A stretch of DNA of 64,000 bases, taken from contig JADIYI010000002.1 in assembly GCA_016705365.1 (NCBI GenBank), forward strand, positions 372,001-436,000. The letters are read 5' to 3'. This DNA is from Gammaproteobacteria bacterium. GTDB lineage: Bacteria; Pseudomonadota; Gammaproteobacteria; Pseudomonadales; UBA5518. The notes under the pieces are model-generated. The model had not been told where the DNA came from. It was given only the letters and a program-made list of their open reading frames with translations, and made no database searches. The position numbers and the translations under genes were made by a program. Shown in pieces: positions 52,224-61,454 of the stretch. Each line of letters starts with the position of its first letter. Within the stretch, counting starts at the first letter, position 1.

Positions 52224-54544
52224 ACCGCCCGTACACGATCGCCCTGGTAGGCAACCCCAACTGCGGCAAGACCACGCTGTTCAATCGCCTGACCGGCACC
52301 CACCAGGCGGTCGGCAACTGGCCCGGCGTCACGGTCGAGCGCAAGACCGGACGATTCGTGCATGCCGGCGCGCACTATGACGTGGTCGACCTGCCCGGCA
52401 CCTTTTCGCTGCACGTCTCGCCCGGCGAGGACTCACTGGACCAGCAGATCGCCCAGGGCTATGTGCTGTCTCGGGAAGCGGATCTGATCATCAACATCAT
52501 TGATGCCTCGAGCGTGGAGCGCGGCCTCTACCTCAGTTCGCAGATTTTCGATGCCAGCATCCCGGTGGTGGTTGCACTGAACATGATGGATGTGGCTCAC
52601 GGTCAGGGCATCCACGTCGATCCCTACCGGCTCGCCGAGGGTCTGGGCTGCCCGGTGGTGCCGCTGGTCGCGAGCCGTGGTGACGGCATCGGCGCGCTGA
52701 TGGACGTGGTCGGCAGCCAGCTGCTGGGCCGCCAGCCGGCGCCGGCGCGACAGCCTCTCGACGCCCCGATCGAAAGCGCGCTGCTGCGCGTTCAGGCCGC
52801 GCTCGACACGAGCAATGCCGGGCCAAATGGCCGCCTGCTGGCCGCCGCATTGCTCGAGCGCGATGCCGCGGTGCTGGCGCGACTCGGCGAATCCGAGCGT
52901 GCCGCGGCGCTGACGATCGTGGGCGAACTCGAAACCCAGCTTGGAGCGAGCGCCGGCGATGCCCTGATCGCGGCACGCTACCGTGCGATCGGTGACCTCA
53001 CCGCACAGGCAGTGCACCGCGATCCGGGCCACCGCTTCAACCTCACCGACTGGCTCGACCGCGTGCTGCTCGACCGCTGGCTGGCGTTTCCGCTGTTTCT
53101 CGGTGTCATGTACCTGATGTTCATGCTCACGATCAACGTGGGCGGTGCGTTCACCGATTTTTTCAATATCACGGCCGGCGCGCTGTTCGTCGAAGTGCCG
53201 CGTCGCCTGCTCGAGGCGGTCGGACTGCCCGCCTGGCTGGTCACGGCAATTGCCGACGGCGTGGGCGGTGGCGTACAGCTGGTGTGCAGCTTCATACCGG
53301 TGATCGCCACGCTGTTCCTGTTCCAGAGTTTTCTGGAAGACTCGGGCTACATGGCGCGCGCTGCGTTCATCCTCGACCGCCTGATGCGCGCCGTCGGACT
53401 GCCGGGAAAGTCCTTCGTGCCACTGATCGTGGGTTTCGGCTGCAACGTGCCGGCGGTGATGGCAACGCGCAGCCTCGACACCCACCAGGACCGCCTGCTG
53501 ACCTCGATGATGGCGCCGTTCATGTCCTGCGGTGCACGGCTGACGGTCTATGCCCTCTTCGCTGCAGCGATATTTCCCCGCAACGGCCAGAATGTGGTGT
53601 TCGCTCTGTACCTGATCGGCATCGCTCTCGCCATAATCACCGGCTTGCTGATCCGTCGCGGCTTGCTCAACCGCGACCTGTCACCGTTTCTGCTCGAACT
53701 GCCGGCGTATCACGTCCCCACACTGCGCAGCCTGATGCTCCATACCTGGCACCGGCTGAAGGGCTTCGTGATGCGCGCCGGCAAGGCCATCGTGCTGGTG
53801 GTGCTGGTGCTCAATTTCGTGAACTCGATCGGCACCGACGGGAGCTACGGCAACCAGAATACCGAGCGCTCGATGCTCTCGGCCGTGGGCAAGGCGATCA
53901 CGCCGCTGTTCGCACCGATCGGCATCACCGAGGAAAACTGGCCAGCCACGGTCGGCATCTTCAGCGGCGTCTTTGCCAAGGAAGTGGTGGTCGGCACTCT
54001 CGACGCACTGTACACCAACATGGCGCGCGAACCGGGCTCGAGCACCGGAGCGGCGAATATCGGGGCAATGTTGAGTGAAGCCATCGATTCAGTCGGAACA
54101 AACCTGGGAGAGCTCGGCGAGCGCCTCGCTGATCCGCTCGGCCTGTCGCTCGGCAATCTCGATGACCGCGACATCGCGGCGGCAGACCAGCAGGTGCACG
54201 TGGGCACGCTCGGCCTGATGGCACAATTGTTCGACGGACCGCTCGGCGCGTTCAGCTACATCCTGTTCGTGCTGCTGTACATGCCCTGTGTCGCGACACT
54301 CGGTGCCATCTACAAGGAACTCGGCGGCTTCTGGGCGTTTTTCTCCGCGACCTGGAATACCGTGATTGCCTATACGCTGGCGGTGGCCTGCTATCAGGGT
54401 GGACGCATTGCGAGCGATCCGCTTGCAGCGGGCCTGTGGCTCGTTTTCTGCGCGCTGCTGCTGAGCGGTTGCTATCTGTGGCTGATGCACCTCGGACGCC
54501 GGCGCGCCGCGAGCGGAACACTGATCCCGGTCGTCAACCTCTGA
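52220..54544 (+). CDS. feoB: Ferrous iron transporter B
   Basis: 774 residues, standard length. The cytoplasmic G domain has GNPNCGKTTLFN (G1), DLPGTFSL (G3) and ALNMMDVA (G4); a helical spacer follows, then two Gate domains in the membrane part (LEDSGYMARAAFILDRLM, GFGCNVPAVMATR). It imports Fe2+ across the inner membrane. GTG start. The gene converges on cysS, leaving only three bases between stops. Together with the ftr operon this gives the window two iron-uptake routes. Confidence 0.96.
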   Translation: MNRPYTIALVGNPNCGKTTLFNRLTGTHQAVGNWPGVTVERKTGRFVHAGAHYDVVDLPGTFSLHVSPGEDSLDQQIAQGYVLSREADLIINIIDASSVERGLYLSSQIFDASIPVVVALNMMDVAHGQGIHVDPYRLAEGLGCPVVPLVASRGDGIGALMDVVGSQLLGRQPAPARQPLDAPIESALLRVQAALDTSNAGPNGRLLAAALLERDAAVLARLGESERAAALTIVGELETQLGASAGDALIAARYRAIGDLTAQAVHRDPGHRFNLTDWLDRVLLDRWLAFPLFLGVMYLMFMLTINVGGAFTDFFNITAGALFVEVPRRLLEAVGLPAWLVTAIADGVGGGVQLVCSFIPVIATLFLFQSFLEDSGYMARAAFILDRLMRAVGLPGKSFVPLIVGFGCNVPAVMATRSLDTHQDRLLTSMMAPFMSCGARLTVYALFAAAIFPRNGQNVVFALYLIGIALAIITGLLIRRGLLNRDLSPFLLELPAYHVPTLRSLMLHTWHRLKGFVMRAGKAIVLVVLVLNFVNSIGTDGSYGNQNTERSMLSAVGKAITPLFAPIGITEENWPATVGIFSGVFAKEVVVGTLDALYTNMAREPGSSTGAANIGAMLSEAIDSVGTNLGELGERLADPLGLSLGNLDDRDIAAADQQVHVGTLGLMAQLFDGPLGAFSYILFVLLYMPCVATLGAIYKELGGFWAFFSATWNTVIAYTLAVACYQGGRIASDPLAAGLWLVFCALLLSGCYLWLMHLGRRRAASGTLIPVVNL

Positions 54545-54547
54545 TTT

Positions 54548-55942
54548 TCAGCCGCGTCGCCAGACCGATCCCTCGCGGGTGTCCTCGATCACGATGCCAC
54601 GCTCACCGAGCTGCGCGCGAATCGCGTCGGCGCGGGCGAAATCTCCGGCTTTCTTGGCCGTGTTGCGTTGCTGCACCAGTTCATCGATCGCGTCATCCTC
54701 CGTATCGGCCCCGCCACCGCGGCGAAACAGCCGCGGATCTTCCGCCAGTATCCCGAACACCGCGCCAAACCCCTTGAGATCGGCGGCAAGGCTGCGCGCC
54801 CGCGCAAGGCCGTCGCGCGCCGCGCTGTTCAGTTCACGAACCAGCTCGTACATCACCGCCAGCGCCTCGGGGGTATTGAAATCCTCGTCCATTGCCGCGC
54901 AAAAGCGCGCGGCGTAATCGCTCGATTCAAGGGTGCTCCGGTCGGAGGGCTCGACATCGCCGAAATCACGCAATGCCGCGTAGAAGCGCTCCAGCGCCGC
55001 CTGCGCACCCTGCAGGCTCTGCTGCGAATAATTGATCGGACTGCGGTAATGGCTCGCGATCAGCAGGTAGCGCACCACCTCCGGACGGAAGCGTGCGAGT
55101 ACCTCGCGGATCGTGAAAAAATTGCCGAGCGATTTCGACATCTTCTCGTTGTCGATACGCAACGCCCCGACATGCATCCAGTAATTGGCAAAGCACTTTC
55201 CTGTCGCCGCCTCGGACTGCGCAATCTCGTTCTCGTGGTGCGGGAATACCAGATCGGGTCCGCCACCGTGGATATCCAGGGTTTCGCCGAGACAATTCAT
55301 CGCCATCGCCGAACACTCGATATGCCAGCCCGGGCGCCCCGCGCCCCAGGGCGACGGCCAGCTCGCCTCGCCCGCGCGCGCCGCCTTCCACAACACGAAA
55401 TCGCGCGGGTCCTCCTTGTCCTCGCCGATCTCGACCCGCGCACCGGCAATCAGCTCGTCCGGCACCTTGCCCGACAGTTTTCCGTAGCCGGGAAAGCGCA
55501 TCACCCGGTAGTACACATCGCCATTGGCGGCGCGATAGGCAAAGCCGCGCTCGACCAGGCGTGCGGTGATCGCGATGATTTCCCCGATATGCGCGGTCGC
55601 ACGCGGTTCGCGATCGGGCGGGATGTTGCCGAGGGCACGCTCGTCCTCGTGCATCGCCTCGATGAAGCGCGCGCTCAGCACATCGAAGGCCTCGCCGTTC
55701 TCGCTCGCGCGGCGCAGTATCTTGTCATCGATATCGGTGATGTTGCGCACGTAGTCGAGCTGCCAGCCGCGAAAGCGCAGATAACGCGCGATCACGTCGA
55801 ATCCGACCAGCAGGCGTGCGTGCCCGAGGTGACAGTAGTCGTAGACCGTGATGCCACACACGTACATGCCGATGCGTCCCGGTACCAGCGGGCGGAAGTC
55901 CTCGATGCGGCGGCTCAGGGTATTGTAGATGCGCAATCCCAT
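54548..55942 (-). CDS. cysS: Cysteinyl-tRNA synthetase
   Basis: A 464-residue class I synthetase. Zinc ligand Cys29 lies in MYVCGITVYD, the HIGH motif is HLGH, and KMSKSLGN is intact; GWHIECSAM carries a further zinc ligand. The ATG at 55942 has AGGAGCAAG upstream. It starts one base after the glnS stop, the conserved glnS-cysS arrangement. Confidence 0.96.
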   Translation of the reverse strand: MGLRIYNTLSRRIEDFRPLVPGRIGMYVCGITVYDYCHLGHARLLVGFDVIARYLRFRGWQLDYVRNITDIDDKILRRASENGEAFDVLSARFIEAMHEDERALGNIPPDREPRATAHIGEIIAITARLVERGFAYRAANGDVYYRVMRFPGYGKLSGKVPDELIAGARVEIGEDKEDPRDFVLWKAARAGEASWPSPWGAGRPGWHIECSAMAMNCLGETLDIHGGGPDLVFPHHENEIAQSEAATGKCFANYWMHVGALRIDNEKMSKSLGNFFTIREVLARFRPEVVRYLLIASHYRSPINYSQQSLQGAQAALERFYAALRDFGDVEPSDRSTLESSDYAARFCAAMDEDFNTPEALAVMYELVRELNSAARDGLARARSLAADLKGFGAVFGILAEDPRLFRRGGGADTEDDAIDELVQQRNTAKKAGDFARADAIRAQLGERGIVIEDTREGSVWRRG

Positions 55943-55943
55943 C

Positions 55944-57614
55944 TCACTTGCTCCTGTCGGCCCATGAATCGCGCAGGCTGATGGTGCGGTTGAACACCAT
56001 CGCGGCTTTGGTTCCCGCACGCGGATCCCGGCAGAAATAGCCTTCACGCTCGAACTGGAAATGATCCTCCGTCGTCGCCGCCGCGAGGCCCGGCTCGGCC
56101 TTGCAGCCGGTGAGGATCTCGAGACTGTGCTGATTCAGATTGTCGAGGAAACCGCTCGCGCCGGCATCCGGCGCGGCATCGCGGAACAGTCGATCGTAGA
56201 GACGCACTTCGCAATCGAGCGCATCGCGCGCCGACACCCAGTGGATCACACCCTTGACCTTGCGCCCGTCCGCCGGGTTGTTGCCGAGGGTTTGCGGATC
56301 GTAGGTGCAAAGCAGCTCGCTGATGTTGCCATCGGCATCGCGCAGCACCTCGTCGGCGCGGATCACGTAGGCGTTGCGCAAACGCACCTCGGCACCCAGC
56401 ACCAGGCGCTTGAAATCCTTTTCCGCCGCGACCCGGAAATCCTCGCGGTCGATGTACAGCTCGCGGCAGAAAGGCAACACCCGCTGCCCGAGTTCGTTGC
56501 GCGAGGGGTGCGCGGGCACCCGCAGCGCTTCGCTGTCCTGCCCGGGATAGTTGCTCAGGGTGATCTTCAACGGCCGCAGCACGCACATCGCCCGCGGCGC
56601 ATTCTTGTCGAGATCGTCGCGAATGCAGAATTCCAGAGTCGCCAGGTCCACGATGCCGTCGGAACGGCTGACCCCGGTACGCTCGACAAAGTCGCGTATC
56701 GCCTGCGGGCGTACCCCGCGTCGGCGCAAGCCGGAAATCGTCGGCATGCGCGGATCGTCCCAGCCCTCGACATGCTTTTCCTCGACCAGCTGGCGCAACT
56801 TGCGCTTGCTGGTGACCGTGTAGCTGAGATTCAGGCGCCCGAATTCATATTGACGCGGACGACTCGGCACCGGCAGATGCTCGATGAACCAGTCATAGAG
56901 CGGACGATGATCCTCGAATTCCAGGGTGCAGATCGAATGCGAGATATGTTCTATCGCATCTTCCTGGCCATGCGCGAAGTCATAGGACGGAAAGATGTGC
57001 CAGTCACCGCCGGTGCGGTGATGCCACGCATGCTTTACCCGGTAGAGCACCGGATCACGCATGTTCAGGTTCGGCGAGCTCATGTCGATGCGCGCACGCA
57101 AGGTCATCCGCCCTTCCCCGATCTCGCCGCTCCGCATCCGTTCGAGCAACGCCAGGCTTTCGTCACTGCCCCGGTCGCGGAACGGGCTGTTGCGGCCGGG
57201 CTCGGTCAGGGTGCCGCGATAACTGCGCATTTCCTCGGGTCCAAGTTCGCATACATAGGCCAGGCCCGCGCGCACCAGGTGCTGCGCCCAGGCATACAGC
57301 ATCGGAAAATAATCGCTGGCAAAACGCACTGCGCCGTTCCATTCGAAGCCGAGCCAGCGTACATCCTCGGTGATCGAATCGACGTACTCGAGTTCCTCGG
57401 TGGACGGATTGGTGTCATCGAAGCGCAGGTTGCAGGTGCCACCGAACTCGGCGGCGAGACCGAAGTTCACACAGATCGACTTTGCATGACCGATGTGAAG
57501 ATAACCGTTGGGCTCGGGTGGAAAGCGGGTTGCGACCGCCGCGACACGCTTGCTTGCAATGTCCTCGCGAATGATGGTGCGCAGAAAGTGGGATGGTTTT
57601 GCGGAATCGGTCAT
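55944..57614 (-). CDS. glnS: Glutaminyl-tRNA synthetase
   Basis: 556 residues. RFPPEPNGYLHIGHAKS holds the HIGH motif, and VTSKRKLRQLV the KMSKS equivalent. RFDDTNPSTEE and WEFGRLN-like YEFGRLNLSYT support GlnRS over GluRS. The C-terminal beta-barrel anticodon domain is complete. The start at 57614 (TDSAKPSHFLRTIIRED) fits E. coli GlnRS. It diverges from ppiB. Confidence 0.96.
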   Translation of the reverse strand: MTDSAKPSHFLRTIIREDIASKRVAAVATRFPPEPNGYLHIGHAKSICVNFGLAAEFGGTCNLRFDDTNPSTEELEYVDSITEDVRWLGFEWNGAVRFASDYFPMLYAWAQHLVRAGLAYVCELGPEEMRSYRGTLTEPGRNSPFRDRGSDESLALLERMRSGEIGEGRMTLRARIDMSSPNLNMRDPVLYRVKHAWHHRTGGDWHIFPSYDFAHGQEDAIEHISHSICTLEFEDHRPLYDWFIEHLPVPSRPRQYEFGRLNLSYTVTSKRKLRQLVEEKHVEGWDDPRMPTISGLRRRGVRPQAIRDFVERTGVSRSDGIVDLATLEFCIRDDLDKNAPRAMCVLRPLKITLSNYPGQDSEALRVPAHPSRNELGQRVLPFCRELYIDREDFRVAAEKDFKRLVLGAEVRLRNAYVIRADEVLRDADGNISELLCTYDPQTLGNNPADGRKVKGVIHWVSARDALDCEVRLYDRLFRDAAPDAGASGFLDNLNQHSLEILTGCKAEPGLAAATTEDHFQFEREGYFCRDPRAGTKAAMVFNRTISLRDSWADRSK

Positions 57615-57860
57615 CGCGGGGGCCGGTGTCTGGATCGAGCCGGCGATTATAGCGATGCGCCACTGCACGATAAACCGAGCGCGCCGGGGCGGCAGGCGCA
57701 ATTTTCACGCGTATCGGGCCTGAACCGGAGCCGCTGTCCGCGCATCCCGAGGTGCCTGCGGCGGATCGGTCACGGCCCGGCACGCCTGTTCCGGGGTAGG
57801 TGCGCAGCGCAAAACCCGATATGATTGCGCCCTCTTTTTTCCCCACCTATGGTGCAAACG

Positions 57861-58352
57861 ATGGTTACTCTCCACACGAACATGGGCGATATCACCCTGG
57901 AACTCGACGCCGCGAAGGCGCCCAAGACGGTCGAGAATTTTCTCGCCTATGCGCGCGATGGCTTCTTCGACGGCACCATTTTCCACCGCGTGATCGGCAA
58001 TTTCATGATCCAGGGCGGCGGCATGACTGCGGACATGAAGCAGAAGCCTACCCGCGCGCCGGTCGACAACGAGGCCAACAACGGCCTGAAGAACAGCATC
58101 GGCACCGTGGCGATGGCGCGCACCAACGATCCGCACTCCGCCACCGCGCAATTCTTCATCAACGTCGCGGACAACGAATTCCTGAACCACAAGGCACCAA
58201 CCGGCCAGGGCTGGGGCTATGCGGTGTTCGGCAAGGTCAGCAGCGGCATGGACGTGGTCGAGCGGATAAAGGGCGTGCCGACCGGAACCAGTGGCCATCA
58301 CCAGGACGTGCCGCAGGATCCGGTAGTCATCGAGCGCGTCAGCGTCGATTGA
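57861..58352 (+). CDS. ppiB: Cyclophilin-type peptidyl-prolyl isomerase B
   Basis: 163 residues, the usual length. VTLHTNMGDITLELD opens the barrel, FHRVIGNFMIQGGGM carries the catalytic Arg, and SATAQFFINVADN completes the proline pocket. It is cytoplasmic, with no signal peptide. ATG codons at 57825, 57849 and 57861 are in frame; the last matches E. coli PpiB best. The lpxH remnant follows after 16 bases. Confidence 0.93.
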   Translation: MVTLHTNMGDITLELDAAKAPKTVENFLAYARDGFFDGTIFHRVIGNFMIQGGGMTADMKQKPTRAPVDNEANNGLKNSIGTVAMARTNDPHSATAQFFINVADNEFLNHKAPTGQGWGYAVFGKVSSGMDVVERIKGVPTGTSGHHQDVPQDPVVIERVSVD

Positions 58353-58368
58353 GCCGCGCGCGATCCGC

Positions 58369-58645
58369 ATGGGCAGCCTGTTCATCGCGGATCTTCATCT
58401 GTGCGAGACGCACCCACGGGTCACGCGGGCGTTTCCGGATTTCCTGGGCAACGCGGCACCCGGATTCGACTCGCTCTACATACTCGGCGACCTGTTCGGA
58501 TACACGGCCACACACACCGGCCCGGTTGCCATGAATGCGAGGCCGGGACCCGTAACGTTACCGGGGACTGGGACCTGCAGGGCAGGTATATCGAGTGGCC
58601 GAACGGCGGCGCGCCGCAACTCCGGAGTTTCGCGCTGCCCGCTGC
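58369..58645 (+). pseudogene. lpxH: lpxH remnant with the middle of the gene missing
   Basis: LpxH cleaves UDP-2,3-diacylglucosamine in lipid A synthesis and is normally about 240 residues. Here the frame from 58369 reads the correct N-terminus (SLFIADLHLCETHPRVTRA ... LYILGDLF, residues 1-45). At about 58497 it is joined, in another frame, to the C-terminus (IHGHTHRPGCHE, TGDWDLQGRYIEW, LRSFALP). Roughly 150 residues holding most metal ligands are absent, and a frameshift exists, so no active enzyme can be made. The location after ppiB is the conserved place for lpxH. A functional copy or LpxI elsewhere would be needed, or the assembly is wrong here. Confidence 0.85.
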
Positions 58646-58771
58646 CGCTTGGCCCTTGCGCGCCATGGTCGAATTAACACCGGCGCGGGGGCTGCATTAT
58701 ACTGCCGCTGCTACCCTGAACGCGGCACGCAAGGTGCTGATATCCCGCCGCTACCAACGAGGAGTGAATCC

Positions 58772-61393
58772 GTGCTCGAAGCTTATCGTGAACATGTACA
58801 GGAACGTGCAACCCAGGGCATCGTACCCAAGCCCCTCGGTCCCGAGTGGACTGCGCAGCTGGTCGAACTGCTGAAGAACCCGCCGGCCGGCGAGGAAGCC
58901 TTCCTGCTCGACCTGATCAGCAACCGGGTGCCGCCGGGCGTGGACGAAGCCGCGTATGTGAAGGCAGCATTTCTCAGCGCCATCGTGAACCGCGAGATCA
59001 GCTGCCCGTTGATCGATCGCGCCCGGGCCATCGAGTTGCTCGGCAACATGCTCGGTGGCTACAACATCGCAACCCTGGTCGCCGCGCTCGACGATACCGA
59101 GCTCAGCACGCTCGCGGCAACACAGCTGAAGGGCACCCTGCTGATGTTCGATGCTTTCCACGATGTAGTCGAAAAACACAAGGCCGGCAATGTGCATGCC
59201 AGTGAGGTGCTGAAATCCTGGGCAGAAGGCGAATGGTTCACCAGCCGCCCCGCCGTGCCCGAGTCGATCCGCAGCACCGTGTTCAAGGTGAGCGGCGAAA
59301 CCAATACCGACGATCTCTCGCCGGCACCCGATGCCTGGAGCAGGCCCGATATTCCGCTGCACGCGCTGGCGATGTTCAAGATGCGCCGCGACGGCATCGA
59401 ACCCGATGAGCACGGCAGCATCGGCCCGATCAGATTGATCGGGCAATTGCAGAAGAAGGGCTATCCCATCGCCTTTGTGGGCGATGTGGTCGGCACCGGC
59501 TCGAGCCGCAAATCCGCCACCAACTCGGTGCTGTGGTATTTCGGCGACGATATGCCGGGCGTGCCGAACAAGCGCTCGGGCGGGTTGTGCATCGGCGGCA
59601 AGGTTGCGCCGATTTTTTTCAACACGATGGAAGATGCCGGAGCACTGGTGTTCGAGGCGCCGGTCGACAAGCTGGGCATGGGTGATGTGATCGAGGTGCG
59701 TCCCTACGAGGGACGCATCCTGAACGCCGAAAGCGGCGAACTGCTGTCCGAGTTCGAATTGAAATCCGATGTATTGCTCGACGAGGTGCGTGCCGGCGGT
59801 CGTATCAACCTGATCGTCGGGCGGGGCCTCACCAAGCGCGCCCGCCAGGCCCTCGGACTCGGCGCATCGACGCTGTTCCGCAGCCCGACCGAGCCTCTCG
59901 ACACCGGCAAGGGTTACACGCTCGCGCAAAAAATGGTCGGTCGCGCCTGCGGCGTTGCCGGCATTCGTCCGGGCACCTACTGCGAACCGCATATGACCAC
60001 GGTGGGCTCCCAGGACACCACCGGCCCGATGACCCGTGACGAACTGAAGGACCTTGCCTGCCTGGGTTTCTCCGCCGACCTGGTCATGCAGAGCTTCTGT
60101 CATACCGCGGCCTACCCGAAACCGGTCGATATCGATACCCAGCACACGCTGCCCGATTTCATCATGACCCGCGGTGGCGTGTCGTTGCGCCCCGGTGACG
60201 GCATCATCCACAGCTGGCTGAACCGCATGCTGCTGCCCGATACCGTCGGCACCGGAGGCGATTCGCATACGCGTTTTCCGATCGGCATTTCCTTCCCCGC
60301 CGGATCGGGCCTCGTGGCATTCGCGGCCGCCACCGGCGTCATGCCGCTCGACATGCCGGAATCGGTGCTGGTGCGTTTCAAGGGCACCATGCAGCCGGGC
60401 ATCACCTTGCGCGACCTGGTACACGCGATCCCCTACTACGCCATCCAGCAGGGCTTGCTGACGGTCGCCAAGAAGGGCAAGAAAAATATCTTCTCGGGTC
60501 GTATCCTCGAGATCGAAGGTCTGGAGAACCTCACCGTCGAGCAAGCCTTCGAACTCTCCGACGCCTCTGCCGAGCGCTCGGCCGCGGGTTGCACCATCAA
60601 GCTGTCGCAGGACACCATCGCGGAATATCTGAAATCCAACATCACGCTGCTGCGCTGGATGATCAGCGAGGGCTACGGCGACAGGCGCACCCTGGAGCGA
60701 CGCGCCAGCGGCATGGAGCAATGGCTGGCCAGCCCGGAGTTGCTGGCGGCGGATGCCGACGCCGAATACACCGCGGTGATCGAGGTCGATCTCGATCAGC
60801 TCGGCGAGCCCGTGGTCTGCGCACCGAACGATCCCGATGACGCAAGGCTGTTGTCACAGGTCGCCGGCGACAAGGTCGACGAGGTGTTCATCGGTTCCTG
60901 CATGACCAATATCGGCCACTATCGCGCGGCCGGCAAACTGCTGGAAAAGTTCAAGGGCTCGATTCCGACCCGCATGTGGATCGCGCCGCCGACCCGCATG
61001 GATGCACACGTGCTGATGGAGGAAGGCTATTACGCGATCTACGGCCGCGTGGGTGCGCGCACCGAAATGCCGGGCTGCTCTCTGTGCATGGGCAACCAGG
61101 CGCGGGTGGCACCGAATTCCACCGTGCTGTCGACCTCCACGCGCAATTTCCCCAACCGCCTCGGCGAGGGCGCCAATGTATACCTGACCTCGGCGGAACT
61201 CGCCGCGGTAGGTGCCATCCTCGGCCGTCTGCCGAGCGTCGAGGAGTATCTCGAATACGCCAAACGCATCGATGCGATGGCCGGGGAAATCTACCGCTAC
61301 CTGAATTTCGACCAGATCGCGGAATTCCAGAAGGGTGCGCAGGACGGCAAACGCATCGCGGCACTCGAGATCAGCGAAGTCAGCATGAACTGA
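58772..61393 (+). CDS. acnB: Aconitate hydratase B
   Basis: 873 residues. The GTG at 58772 behind GAGGAG gives the AcnB N-terminus LEAYREHVQERATQGIVPKPL; longer frames upstream run through the lpxH remnant. LLKNPPAGEEAFLLDL and NRVPPGVDEAAYVKAAFL are HEAT-like AcnB blocks. The 4Fe-4S ligands are Cys in SCMTNIGHYRAAG and GCSLCMGNQ. It isomerises citrate to isocitrate (TCA cycle), and AcnB can also act as an RNA-binding iron sensor when the cluster is lost. Confidence 0.95.
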   Translation: MLEAYREHVQERATQGIVPKPLGPEWTAQLVELLKNPPAGEEAFLLDLISNRVPPGVDEAAYVKAAFLSAIVNREISCPLIDRARAIELLGNMLGGYNIATLVAALDDTELSTLAATQLKGTLLMFDAFHDVVEKHKAGNVHASEVLKSWAEGEWFTSRPAVPESIRSTVFKVSGETNTDDLSPAPDAWSRPDIPLHALAMFKMRRDGIEPDEHGSIGPIRLIGQLQKKGYPIAFVGDVVGTGSSRKSATNSVLWYFGDDMPGVPNKRSGGLCIGGKVAPIFFNTMEDAGALVFEAPVDKLGMGDVIEVRPYEGRILNAESGELLSEFELKSDVLLDEVRAGGRINLIVGRGLTKRARQALGLGASTLFRSPTEPLDTGKGYTLAQKMVGRACGVAGIRPGTYCEPHMTTVGSQDTTGPMTRDELKDLACLGFSADLVMQSFCHTAAYPKPVDIDTQHTLPDFIMTRGGVSLRPGDGIIHSWLNRMLLPDTVGTGGDSHTRFPIGISFPAGSGLVAFAAATGVMPLDMPESVLVRFKGTMQPGITLRDLVHAIPYYAIQQGLLTVAKKGKKNIFSGRILEIEGLENLTVEQAFELSDASAERSAAGCTIKLSQDTIAEYLKSNITLLRWMISEGYGDRRTLERRASGMEQWLASPELLAADADAEYTAVIEVDLDQLGEPVVCAPNDPDDARLLSQVAGDKVDEVFIGSCMTNIGHYRAAGKLLEKFKGSIPTRMWIAPPTRMDAHVLMEEGYYAIYGRVGARTEMPGCSLCMGNQARVAPNSTVLSTSTRNFPNRLGEGANVYLTSAELAAVGAILGRLPSVEEYLEYAKRIDAMAGEIYRYLNFDQIAEFQKGAQDGKRIAALEISEVSMN

Positions 61394-61406
61394 GCGTGCC
61401 GGCATG

Positions 61407-61430
61407 AAGCCCCGCCACGGCGGGGCTTTT
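61407..61430 (+). terminator. Intrinsic terminator of acnB
   Basis: AAGCCCCGC and GCGGGGCTT form a GC-rich stem with loop CACG, ending in TTTT, 14 bases after the acnB stop. This is a strong rho-independent terminator. Confidence 0.85.
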
Positions 61431-61454
61431 CGATTCCACAGATGGAGTCTCAGG

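Noticed and set aside
58751..60721. A 656-codon open frame antisense to acnB
   Set aside because: The opposite strand encodes an unmistakable AcnB; the antisense peptide has no family features.
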